Source of the DNA: Lactonifactor sp. BIOML-A5
Lineage (GTDB): Bacteria > Bacillota > Clostridia > Lachnospirales > Lachnospiraceae
Reading direction: 5' to 3'
DNA: 64,000 nt
NCBI RefSeq assembly: GCF_009677585.1
Contig: NZ_WKYV01000005.1
Coordinates: 62,001 to 126,000, forward strand
The position numbers were made by a program, and so were the translations under genes. The notes beneath the pieces are model-generated. The model had not been told where the DNA came from and did not search any database. It was given only the letters and a program-made list of their open reading frames with translations. This document shows positions 44,505-52,653 of the stretch, in pieces (the stretch's first letter is position 1; each line of letters opens with the position of its first letter).

Positions 44505-45914
44505 ATGGTAATTGATGGAATCATGTCGGTAATCAACAAATACATCGAACTTGGTGATTTCCTCTGGGAAATTCCTATGCTTATATTTCTTACTATAATT
44601 GCCCTAATGTATACCGTAGGGACCAGAGGCTTCCAGTTCCGCTATTTTGGGCACAGCATAAACTCTACATTGGGACAGCAGATTCGGGGTACGGCGGCCG
44701 GGACAACACAAAAAGGAATATCCTCCTTCCAGGCCCTGTGTATGGCCCTATGCAACACATTAGGGGTTGGCAACATCGCAGGAGTAGCCGTATCCATTGC
44801 CCTCGGCGGGCCTGGAGCAGTTTTCTGGCTCTGGCTTGCAGGAATATTGGGACTGATTATCAAATACGGAGAAATAGCGCTGGGTGTAAAATACCGGGAG
44901 GTAGATCCGGAGACAGGTATGTACCGGGGCGGCTTAATGTGGTATGTGGAGAAGGGACTGGGCAGGAGGTTTAAATGGCTGGCGGTGTTCTACGCGGCTA
45001 CCTATGTAGTTTCTAATCTCAATGCGCCCGCAGTACAAGTGAATACCATTGCTTCTTCGGTGACTACGTGTTTTACTCATGTTCCTCCCATGCTGGTTGG
45101 CGTAATCGCTTCCGGGTTAATGGGAACGGTATTGTTAGGCGGCTTAAAACGTATCAGTAAGGTGGCAGAACGGATTGTCCCTTTTATGTCAGTGGCCTAT
45201 ATGGCCATTGTAGTGATTATTCTGCTGATGAATTTTACCAAAATTCCTTACATATTTGAACTTATTTTTAAGTATGCAGTGACCGACGCAAAGGCAGCCG
45301 CCGGCGGGTTTGGAGGCGCTACGGTGTCAATGGCCGCCAGGTATGGCTTTGCCCGGGGATTTTATTCTAATGGGGCAGGGATGGGCGATACGGCATTTTC
45401 TCATGCTTCCAGCGATGTGGATCATCCGGCCAAGCAGGGCATGTGGGGCATCAGCGAGGTGCTCATAGATACCATTATCTGTACCTGCACAGCGTTTGCA
45501 ATCTTAATTACAGGAAGCTGGGAGAGCGGCGAAAGCGGCGCTGCCCTCACTACCCAGGCCATATCCAGGGGATTAAAAGCCCCTGTGCTGGCGAACCTCT
45601 TTGTCATGGCAGCAGTCATCTTTTTTGCCCTTACCACAGCAGTCATGTGCGCTTATTATGGGGAGATCTGTCTTCGTTATTTTACAAAGAGTAAAATTGC
45701 TTCTAATGTATACCGCCTTCTGATCTGCCTGATGGCTGTTTTTTCCACCAATCCTGTATTTGTGGAACGCGTGGATATCCTTTGGCGGGTGGGAGACAGC
45801 AATGTGGCAATTCTTATTATGCTAAGTTTGGTGGTCCTGGTACTTCTTCGAAAGGATGTGTATGCCATAACGAGGGATTATGAAAGTAAATATTTAAAAG
45901 GAAAGAAGCAGTAA
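44505..45914 (+). CDS. Sodium:alanine/amino-acid symporter (AGCS family)
   Basis: A 469-residue membrane protein with about eleven helices. Family segments include FQALCMALCNTLGVGNIAGV near residue 74, GAVFWLWLAGILGLIIKYGE and GMGDTAFSHASSDVDHP. It imports a small neutral amino acid with sodium. In this operon it would supply the dehydrogenase encoded next. An AGAAGAGG site precedes the ATG. A 72-bp stretch (45531-45602) has a diverged relic at 33245-33316. Confidence 0.92.
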   Translation: MVIDGIMSVINKYIELGDFLWEIPMLIFLTIIALMYTVGTRGFQFRYFGHSINSTLGQQIRGTAAGTTQKGISSFQALCMALCNTLGVGNIAGVAVSIALGGPGAVFWLWLAGILGLIIKYGEIALGVKYREVDPETGMYRGGLMWYVEKGLGRRFKWLAVFYAATYVVSNLNAPAVQVNTIASSVTTCFTHVPPMLVGVIASGLMGTVLLGGLKRISKVAERIVPFMSVAYMAIVVIILLMNFTKIPYIFELIFKYAVTDAKAAAGGFGGATVSMAARYGFARGFYSNGAGMGDTAFSHASSDVDHPAKQGMWGISEVLIDTIICTCTAFAILITGSWESGESGAALTTQAISRGLKAPVLANLFVMAAVIFFALTTAVMCAYYGEICLRYFTKSKIASNVYRLLICLMAVFSTNPVFVERVDILWRVGDSNVAILIMLSLVVLVLLRKDVYAITRDYESKYLKGKKQ

Positions 45915-45963
45915 GATATATGCCTGCAGCAAAACGATGAGCGAGAGGAAAGGAGAATATATT

Positions 45964-47121
45964 ATGAAACCATATGCAATCGTAGAATGGAACGATACAA
46001 AATCAGAGGCAAAGGGATGGCTGTGTGTATACAACCTGGTAGAACATTATTCAGGGGGCGGTGTCCGTATGCATCCCTCTGTAACGAAAGAGGAAGTTAT
46101 CCGCCTGGCTAAGATGATGGCCTACAAATACAATGCCGCCGGTGCCGACGACTGCGGAGGAATGAAAGCTGGGATTGTATACGACAGCAAAGCACCGGAT
46201 GCCTATGAGGTACTGAAACGGTTTATACAGGCCATCCGCCCTTATGTGGATCTCGGCCTTGGGATCGGGGCTGACCTGGGAACCAAAGGACCTGACTTTT
46301 ATAGGATCTTTGAAGAACTGGGGATGCGGGTACCGGCTACTAAGACCCATTGTGAGGACCCGGTCTGCATCAAAGGTCGTGAGCAGATTCCCATACTGGT
46401 GGATGCCATGATTGACGGGTTCACGTTAAACGATGCCATGACAGGCTATGGAGTAGCCTTTGCTGCGGATGAGGCATGGAAAATCCGGCACCAGGAAGCC
46501 GGCGGTGCCCGTGTGGTAATACAGGGCTTTGGCTGCGTAGGTGCCAGCTGTGCTTCGAAAATGAAGCAATTGGGATATACAGTGATAGGAATTGCAGACG
46601 CTCAGAATCTGGTGGTCTGCGAAGAGGGGCTTGATGTAGCCGAATTAATTGCCCACAAGAACCAGTACGGCGAGATGGATCCTGCGTATTTCCCAGAGAC
46701 CTACGCTGTCCGCCCCAATACAGACTGGCTGGATATAGACTGTGATATTCTGATTCCGGCAGCCCTTGAGGATGTAATCAACGCAGGCAACCCGGATAAA
46801 CTGGGGGACAAACTGCTGGTAGAGGGGGCCAACATCCCGGTATCTGCTGAAGCAGATGAAGTACTCCGCAAAAGAAATGTGGACATGGTTCCGGACTTCA
46901 TAGCGAATGTGGGTGCCATCCGATTCTTTTCCCGCTGCCGGCGCTGTCAGATAGAATTCACAGCGGAGGGTGCCATCCGGGACATTGAGGAGGGCGTTCG
47001 TGATAACGTGAGGATGCTGTTTGCAGAAAAAGATAATACCGGAAGATACATCCGGGATATAGCCTACGAAAGGTTTGAGCCCACAATACAGACAGAATTT
47101 GAATTCACATCAAATCGCTGA
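45964..47121 (+). CDS. Glu/Leu/Phe/Val-family amino-acid dehydrogenase
   Basis: A 385-residue oxidative deaminase. The dimerisation/substrate domain has AGADDCGGMKAGI with the catalytic lysine region. The NAD-binding domain has VVIQGFGCVGASCASKM and the C-terminal VPDFIANVGAI. It is shorter than glutamate dehydrogenases and nearer to Leu/Val dehydrogenases in size. It would turn a branched-chain or other amino acid into the 2-oxoacid used by the divergent ferredoxin oxidoreductase. The start is ATG 45964 after AAAGGAG; the upstream ATG at 45937 lacks a site. Confidence 0.87.
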   Translation: MKPYAIVEWNDTKSEAKGWLCVYNLVEHYSGGGVRMHPSVTKEEVIRLAKMMAYKYNAAGADDCGGMKAGIVYDSKAPDAYEVLKRFIQAIRPYVDLGLGIGADLGTKGPDFYRIFEELGMRVPATKTHCEDPVCIKGREQIPILVDAMIDGFTLNDAMTGYGVAFAADEAWKIRHQEAGGARVVIQGFGCVGASCASKMKQLGYTVIGIADAQNLVVCEEGLDVAELIAHKNQYGEMDPAYFPETYAVRPNTDWLDIDCDILIPAALEDVINAGNPDKLGDKLLVEGANIPVSAEADEVLRKRNVDMVPDFIANVGAIRFFSRCRRCQIEFTAEGAIRDIEEGVRDNVRMLFAEKDNTGRYIRDIAYERFEPTIQTEFEFTSNR

Positions 47122-47145
47122 GAATGCAGTGATCGCAGTTAGTTA

Positions 47146-47185
47146 TAAGTGGCTGACCGGTGAAATCCCGGCCAGCCGCTTATTT
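47146..47185. terminator. Bidirectional terminator between dehydrogenase and tetR genes
   Basis: A long hairpin (47146-47160 with 47168-47182: TAAG/CTTA, GGCTG/CAGCC, CCGG/CCGG, one mismatch and one wobble) overlaps the tetR stop codon. ATTT follows on the plus strand. Confidence 0.65.
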
Positions 47186-47782
47186 CTGTGCTATGCCATA
47201 GAGCATAAAATCAATGGTTTTAGACAGCTTTTCTTCATGAGCGATCATTATGTTTTCCAAATCTCCCCCGGGAATGGTTTCGCTGCTGAAGTAGCCATTA
47301 AACATTTCCTGAATAATCTCATAATATTCTAATGCCTCCTCTTGTGTCACACCGTCCCGCAAAGTGATTTCTGTAAGCACCGTCCGATAAAGATTCCGGT
47401 TCAACTGGTTAAATTCCTTTTTGGATTCTGCTATGGCATCGGCCAATTCTGGCTGTGGCTGCAGCAATGCCTCAAAAAATATGCGGGCACAACTGGGATG
47501 CTCCAAAAAATACTGAAACCGGAGTTCCAGATATCTTCTTAGATCACCTTTAATATTCTGTTCTTTTAAGAAGGCGGTTACATCTGAAAAACACTTTGAT
47601 ACACACGCCAGATAAAGCTCATCCTTTCCCTTAAAGTTATGATAGAATAACCCTTTTGAAATTCCATGGTTATAGCAGACCCCATTAAGGGTGAAGCCCG
47701 CATACCCTTTCGTACCGAATTCCTGGATGCCTGCCTCAATAATTTTCTTCTTTGTCAGTTCTGTTCTTTCCTTTTGCTTCAT
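47180..47782 (-). CDS. TetR-family transcriptional repressor
   Basis: A 200-residue regulator with an N-terminal TetR helix-turn-helix (KKIIEAGIQEFGTKGYAGFTLNGVCYNHGISKGLFYHNFKGKDEL motif region, residues 14-55) and a helical ligand domain. AGAGGTG lies 6 nt before ATG 47782; the GTG three codons earlier is part of that site. It is divergent from an antiporter gene, and palindromes lie between them, so it probably represses the antiporter and itself. Confidence 0.9.
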   Translation of the reverse strand: MKQKERTELTKKKIIEAGIQEFGTKGYAGFTLNGVCYNHGISKGLFYHNFKGKDELYLACVSKCFSDVTAFLKEQNIKGDLRRYLELRFQYFLEHPSCARIFFEALLQPQPELADAIAESKKEFNQLNRNLYRTVLTEITLRDGVTQEEALEYYEIIQEMFNGYFSSETIPGGDLENIMIAHEEKLSKTIDFMLYGIAQK

Positions 47783-47810
47783 CTGCTTCACCTCTAAAAA
47801 TAGATTAAAC

Positions 47811-47841
47811 TACTATACAATAGTAAATAGTATAAATAGTA
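47811..47841. promoter_or_regulatory. Palindrome and AATAGTA repeats at the tetR promoter
   Basis: TACTATACAATAGTA (47811-47825) is a perfect palindrome around one base. AATAGTA occurs three times within 47819-47841. This is a possible autoregulatory site. Confidence 0.4.
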
Positions 47842-47893
47842 AAAAACATATAGTCAATAAGCGAATTCCTGCGGCCCCTTTTCCCTGTGATTA

Positions 47894-47920
47894 TTGACTA
47901 ATGTTTATATCTGTGATAAT
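47894..47920 (+). promoter_or_regulatory. Promoter of the antiporter gene
   Basis: TTGACT (47894-47899), 15-bp spacer, extended -10 TGTGATAAT ending at 47920. The TetR-type operator follows at once. Confidence 0.5.
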
Positions 47921-47923
47921 CTA

Positions 47924-47947
47924 TTTATAGACTGATTGGTCTATAAA
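47924..47947. promoter_or_regulatory. TetR-type operator
   Basis: TTTATAGAC (47924-47932) and its exact inverse GTCTATAAA (47939-47947) flank 6 bp. It covers the expected transcription start of the antiporter gene. Confidence 0.65.
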
Positions 47948-47969
47948 ATAAAGTGAGAGAGTATATACT

Positions 47970-49217
47970 ATGTCTTATGTGTTAAGGTTTTTGACAGTTA
48001 TTGTATTTGCAAAGCTGATTTGCAAGCTTGTTTCAAAGATTAGGCTGCCCTCCATTTTGGGCTGGCTCATTACCGGTATGATTTTCGGTCCTCATGCGCT
48101 GGATCTGCTCAATGAAAGCATATTAAATACCACGTGGTATCAGTCCATGGTACATATCCTGGAATGTGCAGTAGGTTTAATGATCGGTACGGAACTGGTC
48201 TGGAAAAAAATTAAAAAATCTGGAAAAGCAATTGTACTTACCACGTTTACACAGTCCATTGGTACGTTTTTGTTCGTCTCCCTCATATTCGGAGCCGTAT
48301 TTTACTTCTCGGATATTCCGCTGTATCTGTCTTTTATCTTTGGAGGGATTGCCTTGGCTACAGCCCCGGCCCCCGCACTTTCCATTGTCAGGGAATTTAA
48401 GACAAAAGGCCCGGTTACCAGTACTCTAATTCCTATGGCCGCATTAGATGATATCATCGGCTGCATTGTGTTTTTTACAACCATCGCTGTTATTGCAGGA
48501 AATCTGTCAGCAGGGAAACTTCCATCCTATATGGTTGCACTAGTGGTTATCCTTCCCCTTGTTATAGGATTAGCTGTGGGACTAAACACGGGATTTTTAA
48601 TAAAAAGGGAAAACAATCCATATAAGTCATTTATCTTAATGCTTCTGGGCATTCTGGCGGCGTCTGCTTTGGGGTTTATTGTTAACCGCCGGGTGCTGCC
48701 TGAGCCGGTACTGAACTTTATGCTGATTGGGATGGCTTTTTCAGCTGCATTTTCAAACATAATACAAGAAGAGAAACTGGAAAAACTAATGAAGATGTTT
48801 AACCCCCTGCTCAGCTTTTCTATGGTTGTAGTGATTCTCAATCTGGGAGCGCCTTTGGATTACCATTTGATGTTAGGCGCAGGAGCCTTTACTGCTATTT
48901 ATATTGCGTCACGGGCTGCAGGAAAATATTTTGGAGCATATTTTGGAGCAGCCATTACAAAGTCACCAAAGACAGTAAAAAGATATTTGGGTTTTACACT
49001 GCTGCCTCATTCCGGTGTATCTTTAGTTTTTACCGGAATTGCAGTTTCTGTATTGAACGGTCCGGCGCCGGAATGTACAAAAATCATACAGGGCACGATC
49101 GCGGCCGCCGCTGTGATCAACGAAATTATTGCTGTAATTATGGCGAAAAAAGGCTTTGAATGGGCTGGTGAGTTTAAAAAGGACCTTGAAAATAAAAAAA
49201 TACTTACTAAACTTTAG
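47970..49217 (+). CDS. Cation:proton antiporter (CPA2, KefB-type membrane domain)
   Basis: A 415-residue membrane protein of about twelve helices without a C-terminal RCK domain. Typical segments are LPSILGWLITGMIFGPHALDLL near residue 30, ALATAPAPALSIVREFKTKGP, and AALDDIIGCIVFF with the paired acids near residue 155. It should exchange Na+ or K+ for protons. Control by the divergent TetR protein, rather than by salt systems, suggests it answers to a small molecule. Confidence 0.87.
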   Translation: MSYVLRFLTVIVFAKLICKLVSKIRLPSILGWLITGMIFGPHALDLLNESILNTTWYQSMVHILECAVGLMIGTELVWKKIKKSGKAIVLTTFTQSIGTFLFVSLIFGAVFYFSDIPLYLSFIFGGIALATAPAPALSIVREFKTKGPVTSTLIPMAALDDIIGCIVFFTTIAVIAGNLSAGKLPSYMVALVVILPLVIGLAVGLNTGFLIKRENNPYKSFILMLLGILAASALGFIVNRRVLPEPVLNFMLIGMAFSAAFSNIIQEEKLEKLMKMFNPLLSFSMVVVILNLGAPLDYHLMLGAGAFTAIYIASRAAGKYFGAYFGAAITKSPKTVKRYLGFTLLPHSGVSLVFTGIAVSVLNGPAPECTKIIQGTIAAAAVINEIIAVIMAKKGFEWAGEFKKDLENKKILTKL

Positions 49218-49243
49218 AGAGAAAGTTTAAACATAATTGCCAA

Positions 49244-49272
49244 TTGATTTCTTTTTGGACAGGATTTATAAT
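49244..49272 (+). promoter_or_regulatory. Promoter of the lacI-type gene
   Basis: TTGATT (49244-49249), 17-bp spacer, TATAAT (49267-49272), 42 bp before the ATG. The first GTGTGC operator candidate lies 15 bp further on. Confidence 0.65.
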
Positions 49273-49286
49273 ACAAAATATACAAC

Positions 49287-49299
49287 GTGTGCGAGCACA
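49287..49299. promoter_or_regulatory. LacI-type operator candidate 1
   Basis: GTGTGCGAGCACA contains inverted TGTGC/GCACA arms. It sits just downstream of the lacI promoter, which implies autorepression. Related to 50417-50428 and 55564-55577. Confidence 0.55.
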
Positions 49300-49313
49300 A
49301 GACAAGGAGAAAT

Positions 49314-50345
49314 ATGAAGGTAACTATTAAAAAAATTGCAGAGGTAGCAAATGTGTCCCGGGGGACGGTAGATCGTGCCCTGAACCATCGGCCTGGTATC
49401 AATGCGGAGGTAGCTCAGAAAATTCTGAAAATTGCAGATGAACTGGGATATCAGCCGGATCCGGCGGCAAAAGCATTGGCGGCCAGGCGGTATGTGCCAA
49501 AAAAGATAGGTGTTCTCCTTTGCTCTGAAGGGAACCCGTTTTTCCTTAAGGTCATTGAGGGAGTGAATCATGCATTGGAAGAGCTGCAGCACTTCGGTAT
49601 TGAAAGCATTCAGGTGAACATCAAAGGCTTTGATTCACAGGTACAGATTCAGAAGATTGAGGAACTGGTAGGCCAGGGGATTAATGGTCTGGTTCTCACG
49701 CCGATTAACTCTGAGGAAGTAGCAGAGAAACTGCGGGAACTGCAGCAGCAGGGAATAGAGGTAGTAACTGTCAATACGGATATTCCCAATGTGCGCAAGT
49801 TAGCTTATGTGGGCTGTGATTACCTGGCAAGCGGTCAGGTGGCGGGAGAGTTGATGGGAATGATGAGCAACGGCTTAAAGGAACAGATAGCCATTGTAAT
49901 CGGATCCAGACAGATATTGGCTCAGGACATACGCCTGAAGGGTATTAAGGATACCCTGAAGTCGGATTTCCCTAATGTATCTGTAAAAGCTGTTCTGGAG
50001 AACAACGATGATGATGAGAGATCCTATGAACTGGTGAAAGCACTTCTGGAGGAATCTTCCGATATTACCAGGCTATGCTTTGCAGCAGCCGGTGTGGCAG
50101 GAGGACTCCGTGCTTTGAAGGAATTGCAGCTTGAGCGCAAGATTAAGGTAATCACCTATGACCTGACAGATATTGTAAGGGAAAACATTGAGAAAGGTCT
50201 GATATCTGCTACTGTATGCCAGGAGCCGTTCCGGCAGGGCTACAATGGCGTGGAGATTATGGGAAAGTATCTGCTGTACGGGCAGAAGCCGGAAAAAAGT
50301 GTAGTACATACCCATGTTTTCATTTCAACAAAATATAATCTGTAA
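49314..50345 (+). CDS. LacI-family transcriptional regulator with sugar-binding domain
   Basis: A 343-residue repressor. Its helix-turn-helix TIKKIAEVANVSRGTVDRAL is at residues 4-22, followed by the hinge helix PAAKALAARR. The rest is a periplasmic-binding-like ligand domain (Peripla_BP_4 type) resembling the binding protein of the next operon. It probably senses the sugar that the importer carries. AAGGAGA precedes ATG 49314. An in-frame GTG at 49287 lies in the operator and was rejected as start. Confidence 0.9.
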   Translation: MKVTIKKIAEVANVSRGTVDRALNHRPGINAEVAQKILKIADELGYQPDPAAKALAARRYVPKKIGVLLCSEGNPFFLKVIEGVNHALEELQHFGIESIQVNIKGFDSQVQIQKIEELVGQGINGLVLTPINSEEVAEKLRELQQQGIEVVTVNTDIPNVRKLAYVGCDYLASGQVAGELMGMMSNGLKEQIAIVIGSRQILAQDIRLKGIKDTLKSDFPNVSVKAVLENNDDDERSYELVKALLEESSDITRLCFAAAGVAGGLRALKELQLERKIKVITYDLTDIVRENIEKGLISATVCQEPFRQGYNGVEIMGKYLLYGQKPEKSVVHTHVFISTKYNL

Positions 50346-50367
50346 ATAAGCAGATAGTGATTAAAAA

Positions 50368-50400
50368 TTCTCTTTACTGTTTTAAAAATGGTAAAGAGAA
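50368..50400. terminator. Hairpin after the lacI-type gene
   Basis: TTCTCTTTAC (50368-50377) pairs perfectly with 50391-50400, 13-nt loop. A-rich sequence follows, so plus-strand termination would be weak. Confidence 0.5.
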
Positions 50401-50416
50401 AAAAATGGCGCTGACC

Positions 50417-50428
50417 GTGTTCGCACAC
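50417..50428. promoter_or_regulatory. LacI-type operator candidate 2
   Basis: GTGTTCGCACAC, inside a 22-bp dyad with TGAC and GTCA at its ends (50412-50433, 9 of 11 pairs symmetric, CG centre). Its reverse complement shares GTGTGCGA and CAC with operator 1. It lies 39 bp before the permease gene. Confidence 0.6.
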
Positions 50429-50466
50429 AGTCAAAAACAATCATACAAGTTAAGCGGAGGAAAAAT

Positions 50467-51447
50467 ATGAAAACTAAAAGTGCGGGAAACGCAGATACCC
50501 ATGGATTCTGGAAGCGGATGACTTCCAGAGCGGAGTTCAGTGTATTGATTGGACTTCTGGTACTGATAATAGGTATGAGCTTTGCAAGCCCGGTCTTTAT
50601 GACCTTTAACAACATTTTCAATGTACTGAGCCAGATTTCCAGATATGGAATTATATCCGTTGGGATGGCCCTGATTATTATCACCGGCGGAATTGATTTG
50701 TCTGTGGGATATGCAGTGGGGCTCTGTGCTACCATGGCAGCCTATCTGACAACCAATGCAGGCCTGCCCTGGCCTGCAGTGCTGATATTAATTTTACTTC
50801 TGGGAGCAGTTATCGGTATGGTAAACGGACTGTTGGTGACCAGGCTTGCCCTTCCCGCATTCATCGTAACTCTTGCAGCCGGTAAGATTATCTCGGGATG
50901 CACCATGCTTCTGACCAGCGGACGCCCCATTGATTTTGATTCTCCTTTGGCTGTATTGGGAAGCGGGTATGTAGGTCCTGTGCCTATGTGTGTAATACTC
51001 ATGTTTCTGATTATTATTCTGGGAACAATTTTTGCACAGTGCACACAGCCGGGGCGGAATATATATGCCATCGGCAACAATCCCAGAGCAGCGGCCCTGT
51101 CCGGGATTAAGGTAAAGAAAATGACCTGTCTGGTTTATGTCATTCAAAGTGTGCTCTGCGCTTTCTGCGGGATTGTAGTTGCGGGAAATCTTTACAGCGC
51201 CGATGCTACGCTGGGGACCGGATATGACATTGATACCATCGCGGCCGTTGTTATTGGAGGGGTTTCCATGACAGGCGGTGAGGGAACTATATGGGGAGCA
51301 TTAATCGGAGCGTCTATCATGGGTGTGCTGAAAAATGCATTTGTGTTACTGAGTGTATCATCCTACTGGCAGTCCATCGTGATTGGTCTCGTAATCATCT
51401 TTGCGGTCACCATCGATAGAATCAGGGCCAACCGGAAAGCTGTCTGA
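50467..51447 (+). CDS. Sugar ABC transporter permease (RbsC-type)
   Basis: A 326-residue permease with eight to ten helices. TGGIDLSVGYAVGLCATMAAY lies near residue 78 and AIGNNPRAAALSGIKVKKM near residue 200. In this operon the permease comes first, then the binding protein, then the ATPase, which differs from the other two importers in the window. AGCGGAGG precedes the ATG, and a LacI-type operator lies just upstream. Confidence 0.9.
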   Translation: MKTKSAGNADTHGFWKRMTSRAEFSVLIGLLVLIIGMSFASPVFMTFNNIFNVLSQISRYGIISVGMALIIITGGIDLSVGYAVGLCATMAAYLTTNAGLPWPAVLILILLLGAVIGMVNGLLVTRLALPAFIVTLAAGKIISGCTMLLTSGRPIDFDSPLAVLGSGYVGPVPMCVILMFLIIILGTIFAQCTQPGRNIYAIGNNPRAAALSGIKVKKMTCLVYVIQSVLCAFCGIVVAGNLYSADATLGTGYDIDTIAAVVIGGVSMTGGEGTIWGALIGASIMGVLKNAFVLLSVSSYWQSIVIGLVIIFAVTIDRIRANRKAV

Positions 51448-51492
51448 GGAGTACATATAAATTAAATGGAGAAAGGTAAAGGAGGAAGCAAC

Positions 51493-52572
51493 ATGAGAAA
51501 AAATTGGAAAAGATTTACAGGGGTATTTTTAGCAGCATCATTGGCAGTCTGTTCTATGGCTGCATGCGGGGAGAAAAAGGAGGAAGCTCCGAAGGAGGAT
51601 ACCGCAGAAGAAGCCTCCGCTGACACAGACAAAGGGGAGGCTGCCGGTGATGTGAAGCCTATGGGCGATATTCCGGAAGGCTTTAACTACGACCCGCTGC
51701 CAAACAGTGAGGGCAAAGAGATTAAGATTGCAACGCTTACCGTTTCCAACAACCCATTCTGGAACACAGTAGTAGAAGGTATTGATGCGGCAAAAGAATT
51801 CCTGGCGGATCAGAACGTAACGGTGGACGTGATTGAATTTGATGATTTTGACGGACAGGCTTTCGCAGAGGCAATTGATACCTGCGTGGTAAAGGGATAC
51901 GACGCCATTACAACTGTAGGTGTGGCTGACACCATTGTTCCCGCTATTGACAAGGCAACCAAAGCAGGAATTCCGGTATATACCTTTAACTCTGATACAG
52001 AGAAGGAATCCACACGTACTGCTTTTGTAGGGCAGGACCTCTATGCCGCAGGCGGCGAGATTGCCAAGAAACTGGCTGAGCTGACGGAAGATTCCGGAAA
52101 GATAGGCGTTATCACTGGTTACTATAATGTAAATGCCCATGAACTCCGCCGTCAGGGATTTGAGAATGAGATTAAAAACCACAGTGGAATGGAAATCGTA
52201 GGTTCTGTGGAAAATCACGACTCCGGGGACGAGGCTTATACAGCAACCAAAGACTTTATCACTGCAAATCCAGACTTAAAAGGTATCGTTGTAACCGCAG
52301 GGGGGCCTCAGGGCGCAGCCAAAGCAATTGAAGAACTGAATCTGACCGATCAGGTACAGCTGGTATGCTTTGACACAACAGATGAGATCGTGAGCTATCT
52401 GGAAAAAGGTGTAATTAAAGCTACGATTACCCAGGATCCATTCGGACAGGGATGCGACCCCATTATCCTGGCCTACAATGAGATTGTTTCAGGTAAAGCG
52501 GATGTGACGGGTACGGCCTATACAAAGATGGATATCTATACACCGGACAACGTGGGAGAACTGGCAAAATAG
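51493..52572 (+). CDS. Sugar ABC transporter substrate-binding lipoprotein
   Basis: A 359-residue lipoprotein with lipobox SMAAC (Cys 25) and an acidic linker. The type I binding-protein fold is about 70-350 (ATLTVSNNPFWNTVVEGIDAA; YDAITTVGVADTIVPAIDKAT; AFVGQDLYAAGGEIAKKLAE). ATG 51493 has AAAGGAGG 8 nt upstream; the ATG at 51466 does not. A stem-loop follows before the ATPase gene. It delivers an unidentified sugar to the permease encoded upstream. Confidence 0.9.
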   Translation: MRKNWKRFTGVFLAASLAVCSMAACGEKKEEAPKEDTAEEASADTDKGEAAGDVKPMGDIPEGFNYDPLPNSEGKEIKIATLTVSNNPFWNTVVEGIDAAKEFLADQNVTVDVIEFDDFDGQAFAEAIDTCVVKGYDAITTVGVADTIVPAIDKATKAGIPVYTFNSDTEKESTRTAFVGQDLYAAGGEIAKKLAELTEDSGKIGVITGYYNVNAHELRRQGFENEIKNHSGMEIVGSVENHDSGDEAYTATKDFITANPDLKGIVVTAGGPQGAAKAIEELNLTDQVQLVCFDTTDEIVSYLEKGVIKATITQDPFGQGCDPIILAYNEIVSGKADVTGTAYTKMDIYTPDNVGELAK

Positions 52573-52615
52573 ATTGATTTTGCAGCTTTACCGCTGAGAT
52601 AACTGATAAAAAGAA

Positions 52616-52636
52616 GGCAGCCTTTTACAGGCTGCC
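52616..52636 (+). terminator. Intercistronic stem-loop between binding-protein and ATPase genes
   Basis: GGCAGCC (52616-52622) pairs perfectly with 52630-52636, 7-nt loop, no T-run. Third example of a hairpin between a binding-protein gene and its ATPase gene in this window. Confidence 0.6.
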
Positions 52637-52653
52637 GGACGAAAGGGTATAAA

